This document shows positions 39,824 through 47,132 of a stretch of 64,000 bases of DNA, piece after piece (the stretch's first letter is position 1; each line of letters opens with the position of its first letter). This stretch comes from Skermanella rosea. GTDB lineage: Bacteria > Pseudomonadota > Alphaproteobacteria > Azospirillales > Azospirillaceae. The notes beneath the pieces were generated by a model. The model ran no database searches and was not told the DNA's origin. It saw nothing but the letters and a program-made list of their open reading frames with translations. Made by a program: the position numbers and the translations under genes. Where the stretch lies: assembly GCF_016806835.2 (NCBI RefSeq), contig NZ_CP086111.1:2057001-2121000 (forward strand), given 5' to 3'.

Positions 39824-40035
39824 GGCGCTGTGTTCGTCGGGTTTCGGAAATGGCGGCGGGCTCTATAGCACGGGTTTGGCCGCGGTGCTCGGCCATCGGT
39901 CGGCCGGTGCCTCCGGTATGAATTGGTGTCATCCGCCGCAGGGTTACAGGGGGACGGCTTTACGGAAAATTAGCGCCGCCGGCGCATGCTGCCGTCCTGT
40001 GATCCTTCAACCCCGGACTTCCCCGACGAGGGTCC

Positions 40036-40863
40036 ATGATCACGAGCGCCGCATCCTCCTCGCGGGCGTCGTCCGCTTCGACGGTTTGGCTCAGGCCGAT
40101 CCGCTCGATGCCGTGCGGCTGCGCGGATGCCTGCGCCCACGTCCTGAAGAGCGATACCTCCTCGGGCATCTCGCCGTCGTCGTCATCCGGCGTGAACGGT
40201 CAGTCGAAGGACGGCGAGAAGCGCGACGCCTCCGGCCTGACCGAGGCCGAGCGGGACCAGGTCAAGGAGCTGAAGAAGCGCGACACGGAGGTGCGCAACC
40301 ACGAGCGCGCCCATCAGGCCGCCGGCGGCCAGTATGCCGGTTCCCCGTCCTACACCTACCAGACCGGCCCGGACGGCAGGCGTTACGCGATCGGCGGGGA
40401 AGTGTCGATCGACATCAGCCCGGAACGTGATCCCGCGGCCACCATCGCCAAGATGGAACGGATCAGGGGCGCCGCGACCGCGCCGGCCGAACCGTCGCCC
40501 CAGGACTACAAGGTGGCCGCGGCGGCCGACAAGGCGCGCATGGAGGCGCAGCGCGAACTGAACGCCCAGACCCTGGAGAAGATCCAGGGCGGCGGCGAGG
40601 CGGAGGAGGGCGGGGAAGGGTCCGCAATCGACGGGAAGGCGCAATCCATCGACAAGTCCCGGTCCGGCCCGGCGTCGGCCGGGCGGACGGAACAGGGGCA
40701 GGAGGAGAACGAGAAGGAAAAGGAGCAGGACGGGCGGCAGGCCGGACAGCAGGATGGCTTCCCGGAGCAGAACGGCGGCCTCGTGGCCTCTGCCGCCCGC
40801 GCCTATCGCAACGCATCCGCCCTGGGACGGACTGCGGGCGGCTTGGTCGGGATCAGCGCATGA
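40036..40863 (+). CDS. SprA-related putative zinc metalloprotease
   Basis: A 275-residue protein. The signature ELKKRDTEVRNHERAHQAAGGQ contains a zincin-type HExxH (H89-E90-R-A-H93), followed by YTYQTGPDGRRYAIGGEVSID, which defines the CJM1_0395/SprA-related family. Residues before 70 are Ser-rich and low in complexity. Residues after 170 are a Glu/Gln/Lys-rich charged tail. The ATG at 40036 begins MITSAASSSR, the usual opening style of this family, and GAGGG lies just upstream. The function is unknown, and activity as a protease is predicted only from the motif. Confidence 0.82.
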   Translation: MITSAASSSRASSASTVWLRPIRSMPCGCADACAHVLKSDTSSGISPSSSSGVNGQSKDGEKRDASGLTEAERDQVKELKKRDTEVRNHERAHQAAGGQYAGSPSYTYQTGPDGRRYAIGGEVSIDISPERDPAATIAKMERIRGAATAPAEPSPQDYKVAAAADKARMEAQRELNAQTLEKIQGGGEAEEGGEGSAIDGKAQSIDKSRSGPASAGRTEQGQEENEKEKEQDGRQAGQQDGFPEQNGGLVASAARAYRNASALGRTAGGLVGISA

Positions 40864-40939
40864 CGCGTGTGACTTGGCGCCCCTTCGGGTGTTAAGGGAG
40901 TTCCGCTTCCCGCCGCACACCGACCCGGATCTCCCGCAC

Positions 40940-42175
40940 GTGACCTTGTTCGTCCTCATCGTCTTCACCGTCACCTATGCGGGCATGGCGCTGGGGCGGT
41001 TCCCCGGCCTGCGGATCGACCGCACCGGCATCGCCCTGGTGGCCGCCATCCTGATGCTCGCGGGCGGGGCCCTGGACAGCGGCCAGGTCGCGGGGGCGGT
41101 CGATTTCCCGACGCTGTTCATCCTGTTCGGGCTGATGATCCTGTCGGCGCAGTTCGCGTCCGCCGGCTTCTACGACTGGTGCGCGCTTCGGATCGCGCGG
41201 GCCGGCCGGTCGCCCCGGGCGCTCCTGGCCGTCACCGTCGCGGTCGGCGGCGGGCTGTCGGCCGTGCTGGCGAACGACGTCGTGGTGTTCGCCATGACAC
41301 CGATGCTGTGTGCGGGGCTGAAGGGACGGGGCCTCGATCCGCGCCCCTACCTGATCGCCCTGGCCGGCGCCGCCAACGCGGGGTCGGCCGCGACCCTGAT
41401 CGGCAACCCTCAGAACATCGTGATCGGGCAGGTCGGCGGGTTGGATTTCTGGCGGTTCTTGGCGGCCTGCGGCGTGCCGGCGCTGGTCGCGCTGGCCTGC
41501 GTGTTCGTCACCGTGTCCGTGGTCTGGCGCGGGCGCCTGACCGATGCCGGCAACCCCGCCTTCGCCGACCTGCCGGAACCGGACCTGGACCGCTGGCAGT
41601 TCGGCAAGGCGCTCGTCGCGACCGTCGCGCTGATGGTGATGTTCGGAATGCCGCTCCCGCACGAGGTCGGCGTCCTGCTGATCGCAGGCATGCTGCTGAT
41701 CAGCCGCAGCCTGGAGAGCCGGCGCATGGTCGGCATGGTGGATTGGCCGCTGCTGGTCCTGTTCGCCTGCCTGTTCGCGATCAACTCCGCCCTGGAACGC
41801 ACCGGCCTGCCGGCCGAGGCCGTGGCTGCGCTGGCCTCGGCCGGGCTGCTGCCGGACCGCCTTGCCGTGCTCGCCCCCCTCTCGGTCGTCGCCAGCAACA
41901 CCATCGGCAACGTGCCCGCGGTGGTCCTGCTGCTGGCGGTCTGGCCCCAGCCGCCGGAAGGCGCCATGTACGGGCTGGCCCTGCTGTCCACCCTGGCGGG
42001 GAACCTGCTGATCCTGGGCAGCCTCGCCAACATCATCGTGGTCGAGCGGGCGCGCGCCGTCGGGGTGCGGCTGGGTTTCCTCGAACATGCCCGGTGCGGC
42101 ATACCTATGACCGTATTCTCGCTCGGCTTTGCGTGTGTGTGGTTGTGGGCAACCGGACTGATGCCGTTGAAGTGA
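40940..42175 (+). CDS. ArsB/CitM-type anion transporter
   Basis: A 411-residue protein with about eleven hydrophobic helices. The inverted-repeat signatures of the ion-transporter superfamily are visible: GGGLSAVLANDVVVFAMTP in the first half and APLSVVASNTIGNVPAVVLL in the second, plus NAGSAATLIGNPQNIVIG. This places it with ArsB/NhaD/CitMHS-like carriers, and the substrate (arsenite, dicarboxylate or Na+) cannot be read from sequence. The start is uncertain: the GTG at 40940 is used, and a GTG near 40889 with additional residues is possible. No ars genes are adjacent. Confidence 0.82.
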   Translation: MTLFVLIVFTVTYAGMALGRFPGLRIDRTGIALVAAILMLAGGALDSGQVAGAVDFPTLFILFGLMILSAQFASAGFYDWCALRIARAGRSPRALLAVTVAVGGGLSAVLANDVVVFAMTPMLCAGLKGRGLDPRPYLIALAGAANAGSAATLIGNPQNIVIGQVGGLDFWRFLAACGVPALVALACVFVTVSVVWRGRLTDAGNPAFADLPEPDLDRWQFGKALVATVALMVMFGMPLPHEVGVLLIAGMLLISRSLESRRMVGMVDWPLLVLFACLFAINSALERTGLPAEAVAALASAGLLPDRLAVLAPLSVVASNTIGNVPAVVLLLAVWPQPPEGAMYGLALLSTLAGNLLILGSLANIIVVERARAVGVRLGFLEHARCGIPMTVFSLGFACVWLWATGLMPLK

Positions 42176-42347
42176 ACGGAAAGTTCCGTAACATTCCGGA
42201 AATTTCTATTGTGCACCTGCGAGATGAAGATGAACCGATCGGTCCAGAAGTGTTGAGGTGGCCGGGTGGAGATTCCCCGATTACTTAAATTGCCAGCTAC
42301 CCGGACGACTTAATGTTCACCCGGCGGTGAATTTTTCAACAAAACCC

Positions 42348-42710
42348 TTTCGACGTTGAGGGAATTGCGCTATGGTCACTCCAACGATGCGGGAACAAGA
42401 AAAGCAATAAGCGAACCCGCACGACAATGGCACGCTGGGGGAGGGCGCTGCCGAACAATGAACGATCCTGCCCAGATCAAGGGCGGGACGACTAGGTTGA
42501 GGAAAGCAACGCACCGGTTCCGCTCCCGTTTGAGCGAGCGGCTGAGGTTGGCGTCGAGCCGGCTTTGGATACCAACTTGGCCACACCGGGGGCGCCGCCC
42601 CCGTCATGAAAAGGTTCCGTGGCGCAAGGCGCTGGAACCGGCCAGGTGCCAAGAAAAATATGAGGGTTAGAACGATCTGACGGCGGGCTCATGGCCCGCC
42701 GTTTTCTCTT
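42348..42710 (+). ncRNA. Possible structured non-coding RNA
   Basis: Inferred only from a weak promoter-like pair (TTTCGA at 42348 and TATGGT at 42371, 17-base spacing), clustered stable hairpins and a terminal T-run. No known RNA family (tmRNA, RNase P, SRP, 6S) was recognised. Confidence 0.3.
42680..42710 (+). terminator. Intrinsic terminator, plus-strand orientation
   Basis: Stem ACGGCGGGC with GCCCGCCGT, five-base loop, followed by TTTTCTCTT. No T-run follows on the minus strand, so it ends a plus-strand transcript rather than the GTPase mRNA. Confidence 0.8.
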
Positions 42711-42744
42711 TGTGCGGCCCCTTCCGGGAGCGGCACCCGTGCCG

Positions 42745-43848
42745 TCACTCCGACGCGTCGCGATAGGCTTCGAACATGGCCTCGATCGTCTCGCGGCTGA
42801 CGTCGCGGGTGATGAAGACGATCCGGGAGCGGTGGTCGTCGGAAGGCCACGCTTCCAGCCGCACGGGCGGATGGAACACGTGCTGGACCCCGTGGACGAC
42901 CACGGGCGTGTCGGACTCCCGCACGTTCAGGATGCCCTTGATCCGCAGCAGGTCGGGACCGCGCAACGTGATCAGGGTTTCTATCCAGGTGGCGAACCCT
43001 TCCCAGGCCAGCGGCTCCTCGACCGTCATGCAGAAGGCGCTGATGTGGTCGTCGTGCCGGTTCCGGTCGTGGGCGTGATGATGGTCGTGACCATGATGGT
43101 CGTGGTCCCCGTGCCCGTGATCGCCGTGCCCATGATCGCCATGCCCGTGGTCCTCGCCGTAGGCCTCGGCCCGCAGCCAGCGCTCCACGTCGGGGCTCTT
43201 GGTCGTCGGATTGTAGAGCCCGGCGTCGAACAGCCCGGCCGGGTCGATCTCGCCCTGCACGGCGCGCATCAGGGGTGCAGCCGGGTTCAGCGCGGCCAGC
43301 CGCCGTTCCAGGTCGGCCAGCGCCTCCGGGGCGGCGATGTCGGTCTTGGTCAGCACGATCCGGTCGGCGACGGCGGCCTGCTTGACGCTTTCCTGGTGGC
43401 GGTCCAGCTGGTCGGCGCCGTTGACGGCATCCACCGTGGTGATCACGCCGTCCAGGCGGAAACGCGCCGCGATCAGCGGGTCGTTCATCAGGGTGTGGAG
43501 CACGGGAGCCGGATCGGCGAGGCCGGTGGTCTCGATCACGACGCGGTCGAACTCGGGGATCTCGCCGCGCACCCGCTTCAGGAACAGGTCGCGCATGGTG
43601 TCGATCAGGTCGCCGCGCACGGTGCAGCACAGGCAGCCGCTGTTCAGCAGCACCGTGTTCTCCGAGCTTTCGGCGACCAGCAGGTGGTCCAGCCCGATCT
43701 CGCCGAACTCGTTGATGATCACCGCCGTGTTCGCCATGCCGGGATGGCGGACCAGACGGGAGAGCAGCGTCGTCTTGCCGCTGCCCAGGAAGCCGGTGAG
43801 GACGGAGACGGGCAGGCGGGTCGGGTTGGCGGCGATGACAGTGGTCAC
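42745..43848 (-). CDS. COG0523 zinc-related GTPase (CobW/ZigA-like metallochaperone)
   Basis: A 367-residue G3E-family GTPase. It shows Walker A GFLGSGKT (19-26), the metal-binding GCLCC (C72, C74, C75), the ETTGLADPAPV block and TKTD. A histidine-rich loop (about residues 228-262) is built of GHGD/HDHH repeats. It ends in a CobW C-terminal domain. Such GTPases deliver zinc to enzymes when zinc is scarce. The start is a GTG at 43848 in a GTGA overlap with the stop of zur, so the pair is translationally coupled. The Zur box upstream of zur should control both. Cobalamin synthesis is unlikely because no cob genes are nearby. Confidence 0.92.
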   Translation of the reverse strand: MTTVIAANPTRLPVSVLTGFLGSGKTTLLSRLVRHPGMANTAVIINEFGEIGLDHLLVAESSENTVLLNSGCLCCTVRGDLIDTMRDLFLKRVRGEIPEFDRVVIETTGLADPAPVLHTLMNDPLIAARFRLDGVITTVDAVNGADQLDRHQESVKQAAVADRIVLTKTDIAAPEALADLERRLAALNPAAPLMRAVQGEIDPAGLFDAGLYNPTTKSPDVERWLRAEAYGEDHGHGDHGHGDHGHGDHDHHGHDHHHAHDRNRHDDHISAFCMTVEEPLAWEGFATWIETLITLRGPDLLRIKGILNVRESDTPVVVHGVQHVFHPPVRLEAWPSDDHRSRIVFITRDVSRETIEAMFEAYRDASE

Positions 43849-44375
43849 GGTTCGGCTTTCTGAGGAGATGACGTTAGCGAATTCTGGCAGGCGGGGCAGA
43901 GCCCGCGCACCTCGACCGTCGGCCGGTCGATCTGGAACCCCCGGGAGCGGGCGCTTTCGGCGATGGCGGCGCTGACGCCCTGGTCGTTCAGCTCGATCGC
44001 GTTGCCGCAGTCCCTGCATACCAGGAATTGGCCGGCATGGGCATGGTCGGGATCGGGACAGCCGATATAGGCGTTCAGGCTCTCCAGCCGGTGGACCAGC
44101 CCGTGCTCGACCAGGAAATCGAGCGCGCGGTAGACGGTCAGCGGCGCCACCCGGCGGCCGTCCACCTGCATGTCCTCCAGGATCGCGTAGGCGCCCCGGG
44201 GGCGGTGGCCGCTCCAGACCAGTTCCAGCACCTGCCGCCGGATGGGAGTGAGCCTGGCCCCGCGCGACGCGCACAGCGCCTCCGCGCGCGCCAGGGCGCC
44301 GGAAACGCAGTTCTGGTGGTCGTGCGCGGCCAAGGGCTGGGCCGAGGGCCGGGCCGGAGGTGTGGTGATCGCCAT
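43845..44375 (-). CDS. zur: Zinc uptake regulator, Fur family
   Basis: A 176-residue Fur-family repressor. The winged-helix DNA-binding part contains LTPIRRQVLELVWSGHRPRGAYAILEDM and APLTVYRALDFLVEHGLVHRLESLNAYIGC. The dimerisation domain has the metal motifs HAHAGQFLVCRDCG and GLCPACQNS. The combination with a COG0523 GTPase and a TGTTAT/ATAAC palindrome identifies it as Zur rather than Fur or PerR. The ATG at 44375 is chosen because GGGAG lies 6 bases upstream; an ATG at 44405 would fall inside the operator. It should repress its own operon when zinc is sufficient. Confidence 0.9.
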   Translation of the reverse strand: MAITTPPARPSAQPLAAHDHQNCVSGALARAEALCASRGARLTPIRRQVLELVWSGHRPRGAYAILEDMQVDGRRVAPLTVYRALDFLVEHGLVHRLESLNAYIGCPDPDHAHAGQFLVCRDCGNAIELNDQGVSAAIAESARSRGFQIDRPTVEVRGLCPACQNSLTSSPQKAEP

Positions 44376-44404
44376 GGCGGCTCCCGGAAGATCGTCGGTC
44401 GGCA

Positions 44405-44419
44405 TGTTATCATATAACG
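44405..44419. promoter_or_regulatory. Zur box upstream of zur
   Basis: tGTTATcatATAACg is a palindrome of five-base arms around three bases. It matches the alphaproteobacterial Zur consensus of the TGTTATANTATAACA kind, and lies 30 bases before the zur ATG. Confidence 0.75.
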
Positions 44420-44787
44420 ATCCTCCGCCGGAAGTTAATGGGCCGGCCGAAGGTCGATGCCGACACCATGGCCGGAGCGTCGATAAAAGGTGTCGGCGTT
44501 CGCCCTGGCGGGCGAAGGCTGACCTACAGCGCTCCGCATCCTTCACTGATTATGGCGACCCCCATGAACCTCCAGGCACTGTCGCCGGGAGCAGCAACAT
44601 CGGCGCCGGACACGGCATGCACGGGTTGTCGCCCGACCCCCTCACCCCGACCCTCTCCCCCAAGGGGGCTAATCTATCAACAGATCTTTTTAGGTGCGGC
44701 AGGTTGACTCGGGTTTGTCGCTGTAGTTGCGTAGTTTGGCGGGGATGTGATTCTGTTCGTGACGTTCTCAGGCGGAGGGCGTCACGA

Positions 44788-44943
44788 ATGGACATTCAGG
44801 TTGATATCGTCGGCCGTTTCAACGATGAACGGCTGAAAAAAGGGGGCGGCAACTGCTGCAAAGGATGGTCGAGCGCTCGACCGTCCGCATTCGGCGTTTG
44901 TCGAACGACCGGATCGAAGAGGCTCGCTTCGGGCGTTGGCTGA
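44788..44943 (+). other. N-terminal transposase reading frame (other phase)
   Basis: The ATG at 44788 opens MDIQVDIVGRFNDERLKK, which fits the start of IS4/Tn5-like transposases. The frame then hits AAAAAAGGGGG (44836-44846) and leaves the transposase phase. A one-base backward shift there would continue RGRQLLQRMVERS into the main frame. Confidence 0.6.
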
Positions 44944-46154
44944 ACAATGCCAAGGTAAGACTGGTGGAAATGGAATGCACGATCGGCGAGCAGATGCGGG
45001 CGCGCGTCGTCGGCCTGCATGTTCTGGCCATCCAGGACACCAGCGAATTGAACTATCAGGCCCATGCCGGACGAACGCGGGGCCTGGGCACCGTGGGCAA
45101 TGGCCGGGACGCCGGGCTGTTCGTCCATCCGGTGCTGGCGGTCGAGGCCGAAAGCGGAGCTTGTCTGGGACTTGTCGGAGCGCAGGTCTACGCCCGTCAT
45201 GAAACCGCGGCCAAGCACCGTCGGGCTCTGCCGATCGAGAGCAAGGAATCGATGCGCTGGCTGGAGGGCGCGCAGACAGCCAAGCACTATCTCGATACGG
45301 CCCGGCACGTCACGGTCGTCGCCGACCGCGAAAGCGACATCTACGAGGAATGGGAGCGGCTGCCGGAAACGGGTTTCGATCTTCTGACGCGGGCCTGCCG
45401 CGACAGGGCGCTGGCCGGAGGCGGCTACTTATACGCCTGGAGCGACGCGCTGGCGGTGGCGGAGCGCTTCACGCTGGACCTTCCCGAACGCCCCGGCAAG
45501 CGCTCGGCCCGCACGGCGACCCTGGAACTGCGCTACGGCGCGGTCGCGGTGAAACGGCCCAGGAACGGGACACACCCCGGCGCCGCACCGGCGCTCGCCC
45601 TTCGAATGGTCGATGTTCGCGAAGTGGACGCCCCCGCCGGAGAAGACCCGGTACATTGGCGGCTGCTGACGACACATCAGGTCGAGGACACCGCAAAAGC
45701 CTTGGAAATCGTGCTTTGGTACCGGCGGCGCTGGACCATCGAGCAGCTTTTCCGTACTCTCAAGACGCAGGGGCTGGATATCGAGTCGAGCCAGGTCGAA
45801 AGCGCCGACGCCCTTCAGCGGCTGGCTTTCGTCGCCCTGGTCGCCGCCACGCACATCCTGCAACTGCTCGGCGTTCGCGACGGCGTCCTGGTTCGCCCGA
45901 TCGACGACACTTTCTCCGCACAGCAGGTCAGCGTCCTGATCGCCCTACAACCACGTCTGGAAGGCCGCACCGCCGCCCGCAAAAACCCACATCCGCCCGA
46001 CACGCTGGCTTGGGCCGCATGGTTTATCGCCCGTTTGGGCGGCTGGGACGGCTATCCCAAATCCAAGCCGGCTGGACCCATCACTTTTGCCAGAGGCTAC
46101 GCCCGTTTCGCAACAATGTGCGAGGGCGTAGCTCTCCGGCAAAAGATCTGTTGA
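44865..46154 (+). CDS. IS4-family transposase, main frame
   Basis: A 429-residue DDE transposase part beginning MVERSTVRIRRLSNDRIEEA. DDE motif regions are visible as VLAIQDTSELNY (first Asp), VVADRESDIYEEW (second Asp) and the Y-R-E signature YRRRWTIEQLFRTLK (Glu) near residue 290. It catalyses cut-and-paste movement of the element. The first ~25 residues of the complete enzyme lie in a different phase upstream (44788-44862), separated by an A6G5 run. The protein is therefore either made by -1 frameshifting, restarted at 44865, or inactivated by a one-base indel. Confidence 0.85.
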   Translation: MVERSTVRIRRLSNDRIEEARFGRWLNNAKVRLVEMECTIGEQMRARVVGLHVLAIQDTSELNYQAHAGRTRGLGTVGNGRDAGLFVHPVLAVEAESGACLGLVGAQVYARHETAAKHRRALPIESKESMRWLEGAQTAKHYLDTARHVTVVADRESDIYEEWERLPETGFDLLTRACRDRALAGGGYLYAWSDALAVAERFTLDLPERPGKRSARTATLELRYGAVAVKRPRNGTHPGAAPALALRMVDVREVDAPAGEDPVHWRLLTTHQVEDTAKALEIVLWYRRRWTIEQLFRTLKTQGLDIESSQVESADALQRLAFVALVAATHILQLLGVRDGVLVRPIDDTFSAQQVSVLIALQPRLEGRTAARKNPHPPDTLAWAAWFIARLGGWDGYPKSKPAGPITFARGYARFATMCEGVALRQKIC

Positions 46155-46291
46155 TAGACTAGGTTCAGAACACAGGGGGCAAAGGGTTGCTCCCGGCGGA
46201 CCGGCCCAATCCGTCAACGGCGCTACAGTACCGCCGACCGCTTGGCCCGTGAAGGGTACAGGGGCAGCGCCACCTCAGCGGGAGCCTCGCG

Positions 46292-46330
46292 GAGGGTGCG
46301 TGTCCCGCCGCCCGCGGGACGCGCACCCTC
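46292..46330. repeat. Inverted repeat upstream of the terminase-like gene
   Basis: 16-base arms (46292-46307 and 46315-46330) with one mismatch and a 7-base loop, about 75 bases before the gene start. It has no T-run, so it is a possible operator or transcript barrier. Confidence 0.5.
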
Positions 46331-46404
46331 AACATATCTTGCACCGAACGCGAATTCGAGCTAATGTTCACTAATTGTTCCCTTTCGGCCAAGGCGCCCC
46401 AGCC

Positions 46405-47049
46405 ATGCTCGACCACCAGCCCTCGACCTCCGCCCGCCCCGCCCCGCCCGTGATCGTGCTGCCGCCCCGCCAGGAAGCCTTCTGTCAAGCCATGGCCTGC
46501 AACGTCGGCGCGGCGGAGGCGGCGCGCCGGGCGGGCTACTCGCCCAAGGGCGCGAAGCAGCGCGGCGCCGTCCTGATGGGCCAGCCGGAGATCCGGGTCC
46601 GCGTGGCCCAGCTCCGCGCGGGCCGCAGCGCCGACCACCAGGCCGACCTGGAGGAGGCGGCAACCCTGGTCCGGACGATCATGGACGAGGCGCTGGAGCG
46701 CAAGAGCCTCGGGCTGAGCCTGCGCGCGATCGAACTGTGGCTGAGGCTCCGCGGCGTGGTCCAGGACAAGCGCATCCCTCACCACTTCCTCGGCGACAAG
46801 CCCCATCCCGACGCCGACCTGGAAAACCTGGACTGCGATCCGGACGACGAACCTGCCCAGGCCGCCCCGGCGAAGCCGACGGCTCCGCACCCCGCGCCGG
46901 TAAAGCCCTCCCGTCCCGCCCCGAAGCGGAATAGTGACCTTTCGGCCCTCCCGATAGTGACCTCCCCCAAGACCGCCGCCCTGTTCGGCTCCACCTCGCT
47001 GGGAGCGCCGGTGCCGCCCTTCCGGGTGCCCGCCGCCGCCGCGCGGTGA
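46405..47049 (+). CDS. Orphan terminase-small-subunit-like protein
   Basis: A 214-residue protein. Residues about 18-75 (LPPRQEAFCQAMACNVGAAEA followed by ARRAGYSPKGAKQRGAVLM and QPEIRVRVAQLRA) match the helix-turn-helix DNA-binding domain of phage terminase small subunits. A helical stretch follows, then a Pro/Ala-rich disordered C-terminus that is not phage-like. No large terminase, portal or other phage gene is nearby. The ATG at 46405 has AAGG about 10 bases upstream; a TTG at 46375 is an alternative. It could be a prophage relic or a host regulator that reuses the domain. Confidence 0.7.
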   Translation: MLDHQPSTSARPAPPVIVLPPRQEAFCQAMACNVGAAEAARRAGYSPKGAKQRGAVLMGQPEIRVRVAQLRAGRSADHQADLEEAATLVRTIMDEALERKSLGLSLRAIELWLRLRGVVQDKRIPHHFLGDKPHPDADLENLDCDPDDEPAQAAPAKPTAPHPAPVKPSRPAPKRNSDLSALPIVTSPKTAALFGSTSLGAPVPPFRVPAAAAR

Positions 47050-47132
47050 GCCTGCGGACGACCGGAACTGGCCGGTTCCAACGAAAACGGGCGGCCGAAG
47101 CCGCCCGTTCCCGAAACGCCGTGCCGGACCGG

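Larger units (their letters stand above)
42176..42744 (+). other. Hairpin-rich intergenic region with a terminator
   Basis: 569 bases between the transporter and the convergent GTPase gene. No protein frame here looks real. From about 42500 on it carries several strong hairpins: 42587-42603, a GC stem with a three-base turn; 42613-42639, GGTTCC/GGAACC arms with an inner stem; and the terminator at 42680-42710, oriented on the plus strand. See the finding on a possible structured RNA. Confidence 0.55.
44669..46162 (+). mobile_element. IS4-family insertion sequence
   Basis: A 1.49-kb element bounded by 22-base terminal inverted repeats (44669-44690 and 46141-46162) that differ at one position. 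The inner 17 bases, CTATCAACAGATCTTTT, are perfect. One transposase gene fills it. No target duplication is visible when the nine bases on each side are compared, which suggests either rearrangement after insertion or boundaries shifted by a few bases. It sits between the Zur box and an orphan phage-like gene. Confidence 0.85.

Noticed and set aside
40183-40974. A 263-codon minus-strand frame opposite the SprA-like gene
   Set aside because: The plus-strand frame carries the HExxH family signature. The minus frame is low-complexity Leu/Arg/Gly sequence.
42560-42600. tRNA-Leu-like D-arm sequence on the minus strand
   Set aside because: The antisense translation contains GVAKLV, often produced by tRNA-Leu genes. 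However, no T-arm with TTC, no matching acceptor stem and no CCA end could be found at the right distances.
43080-43160. Short tandem repeats that could suggest a repeat array
   Set aside because: They lie in frame within the COG0523 GTPase and encode its histidine-rich metal-binding loop. Unit length and spacing do not fit CRISPR.
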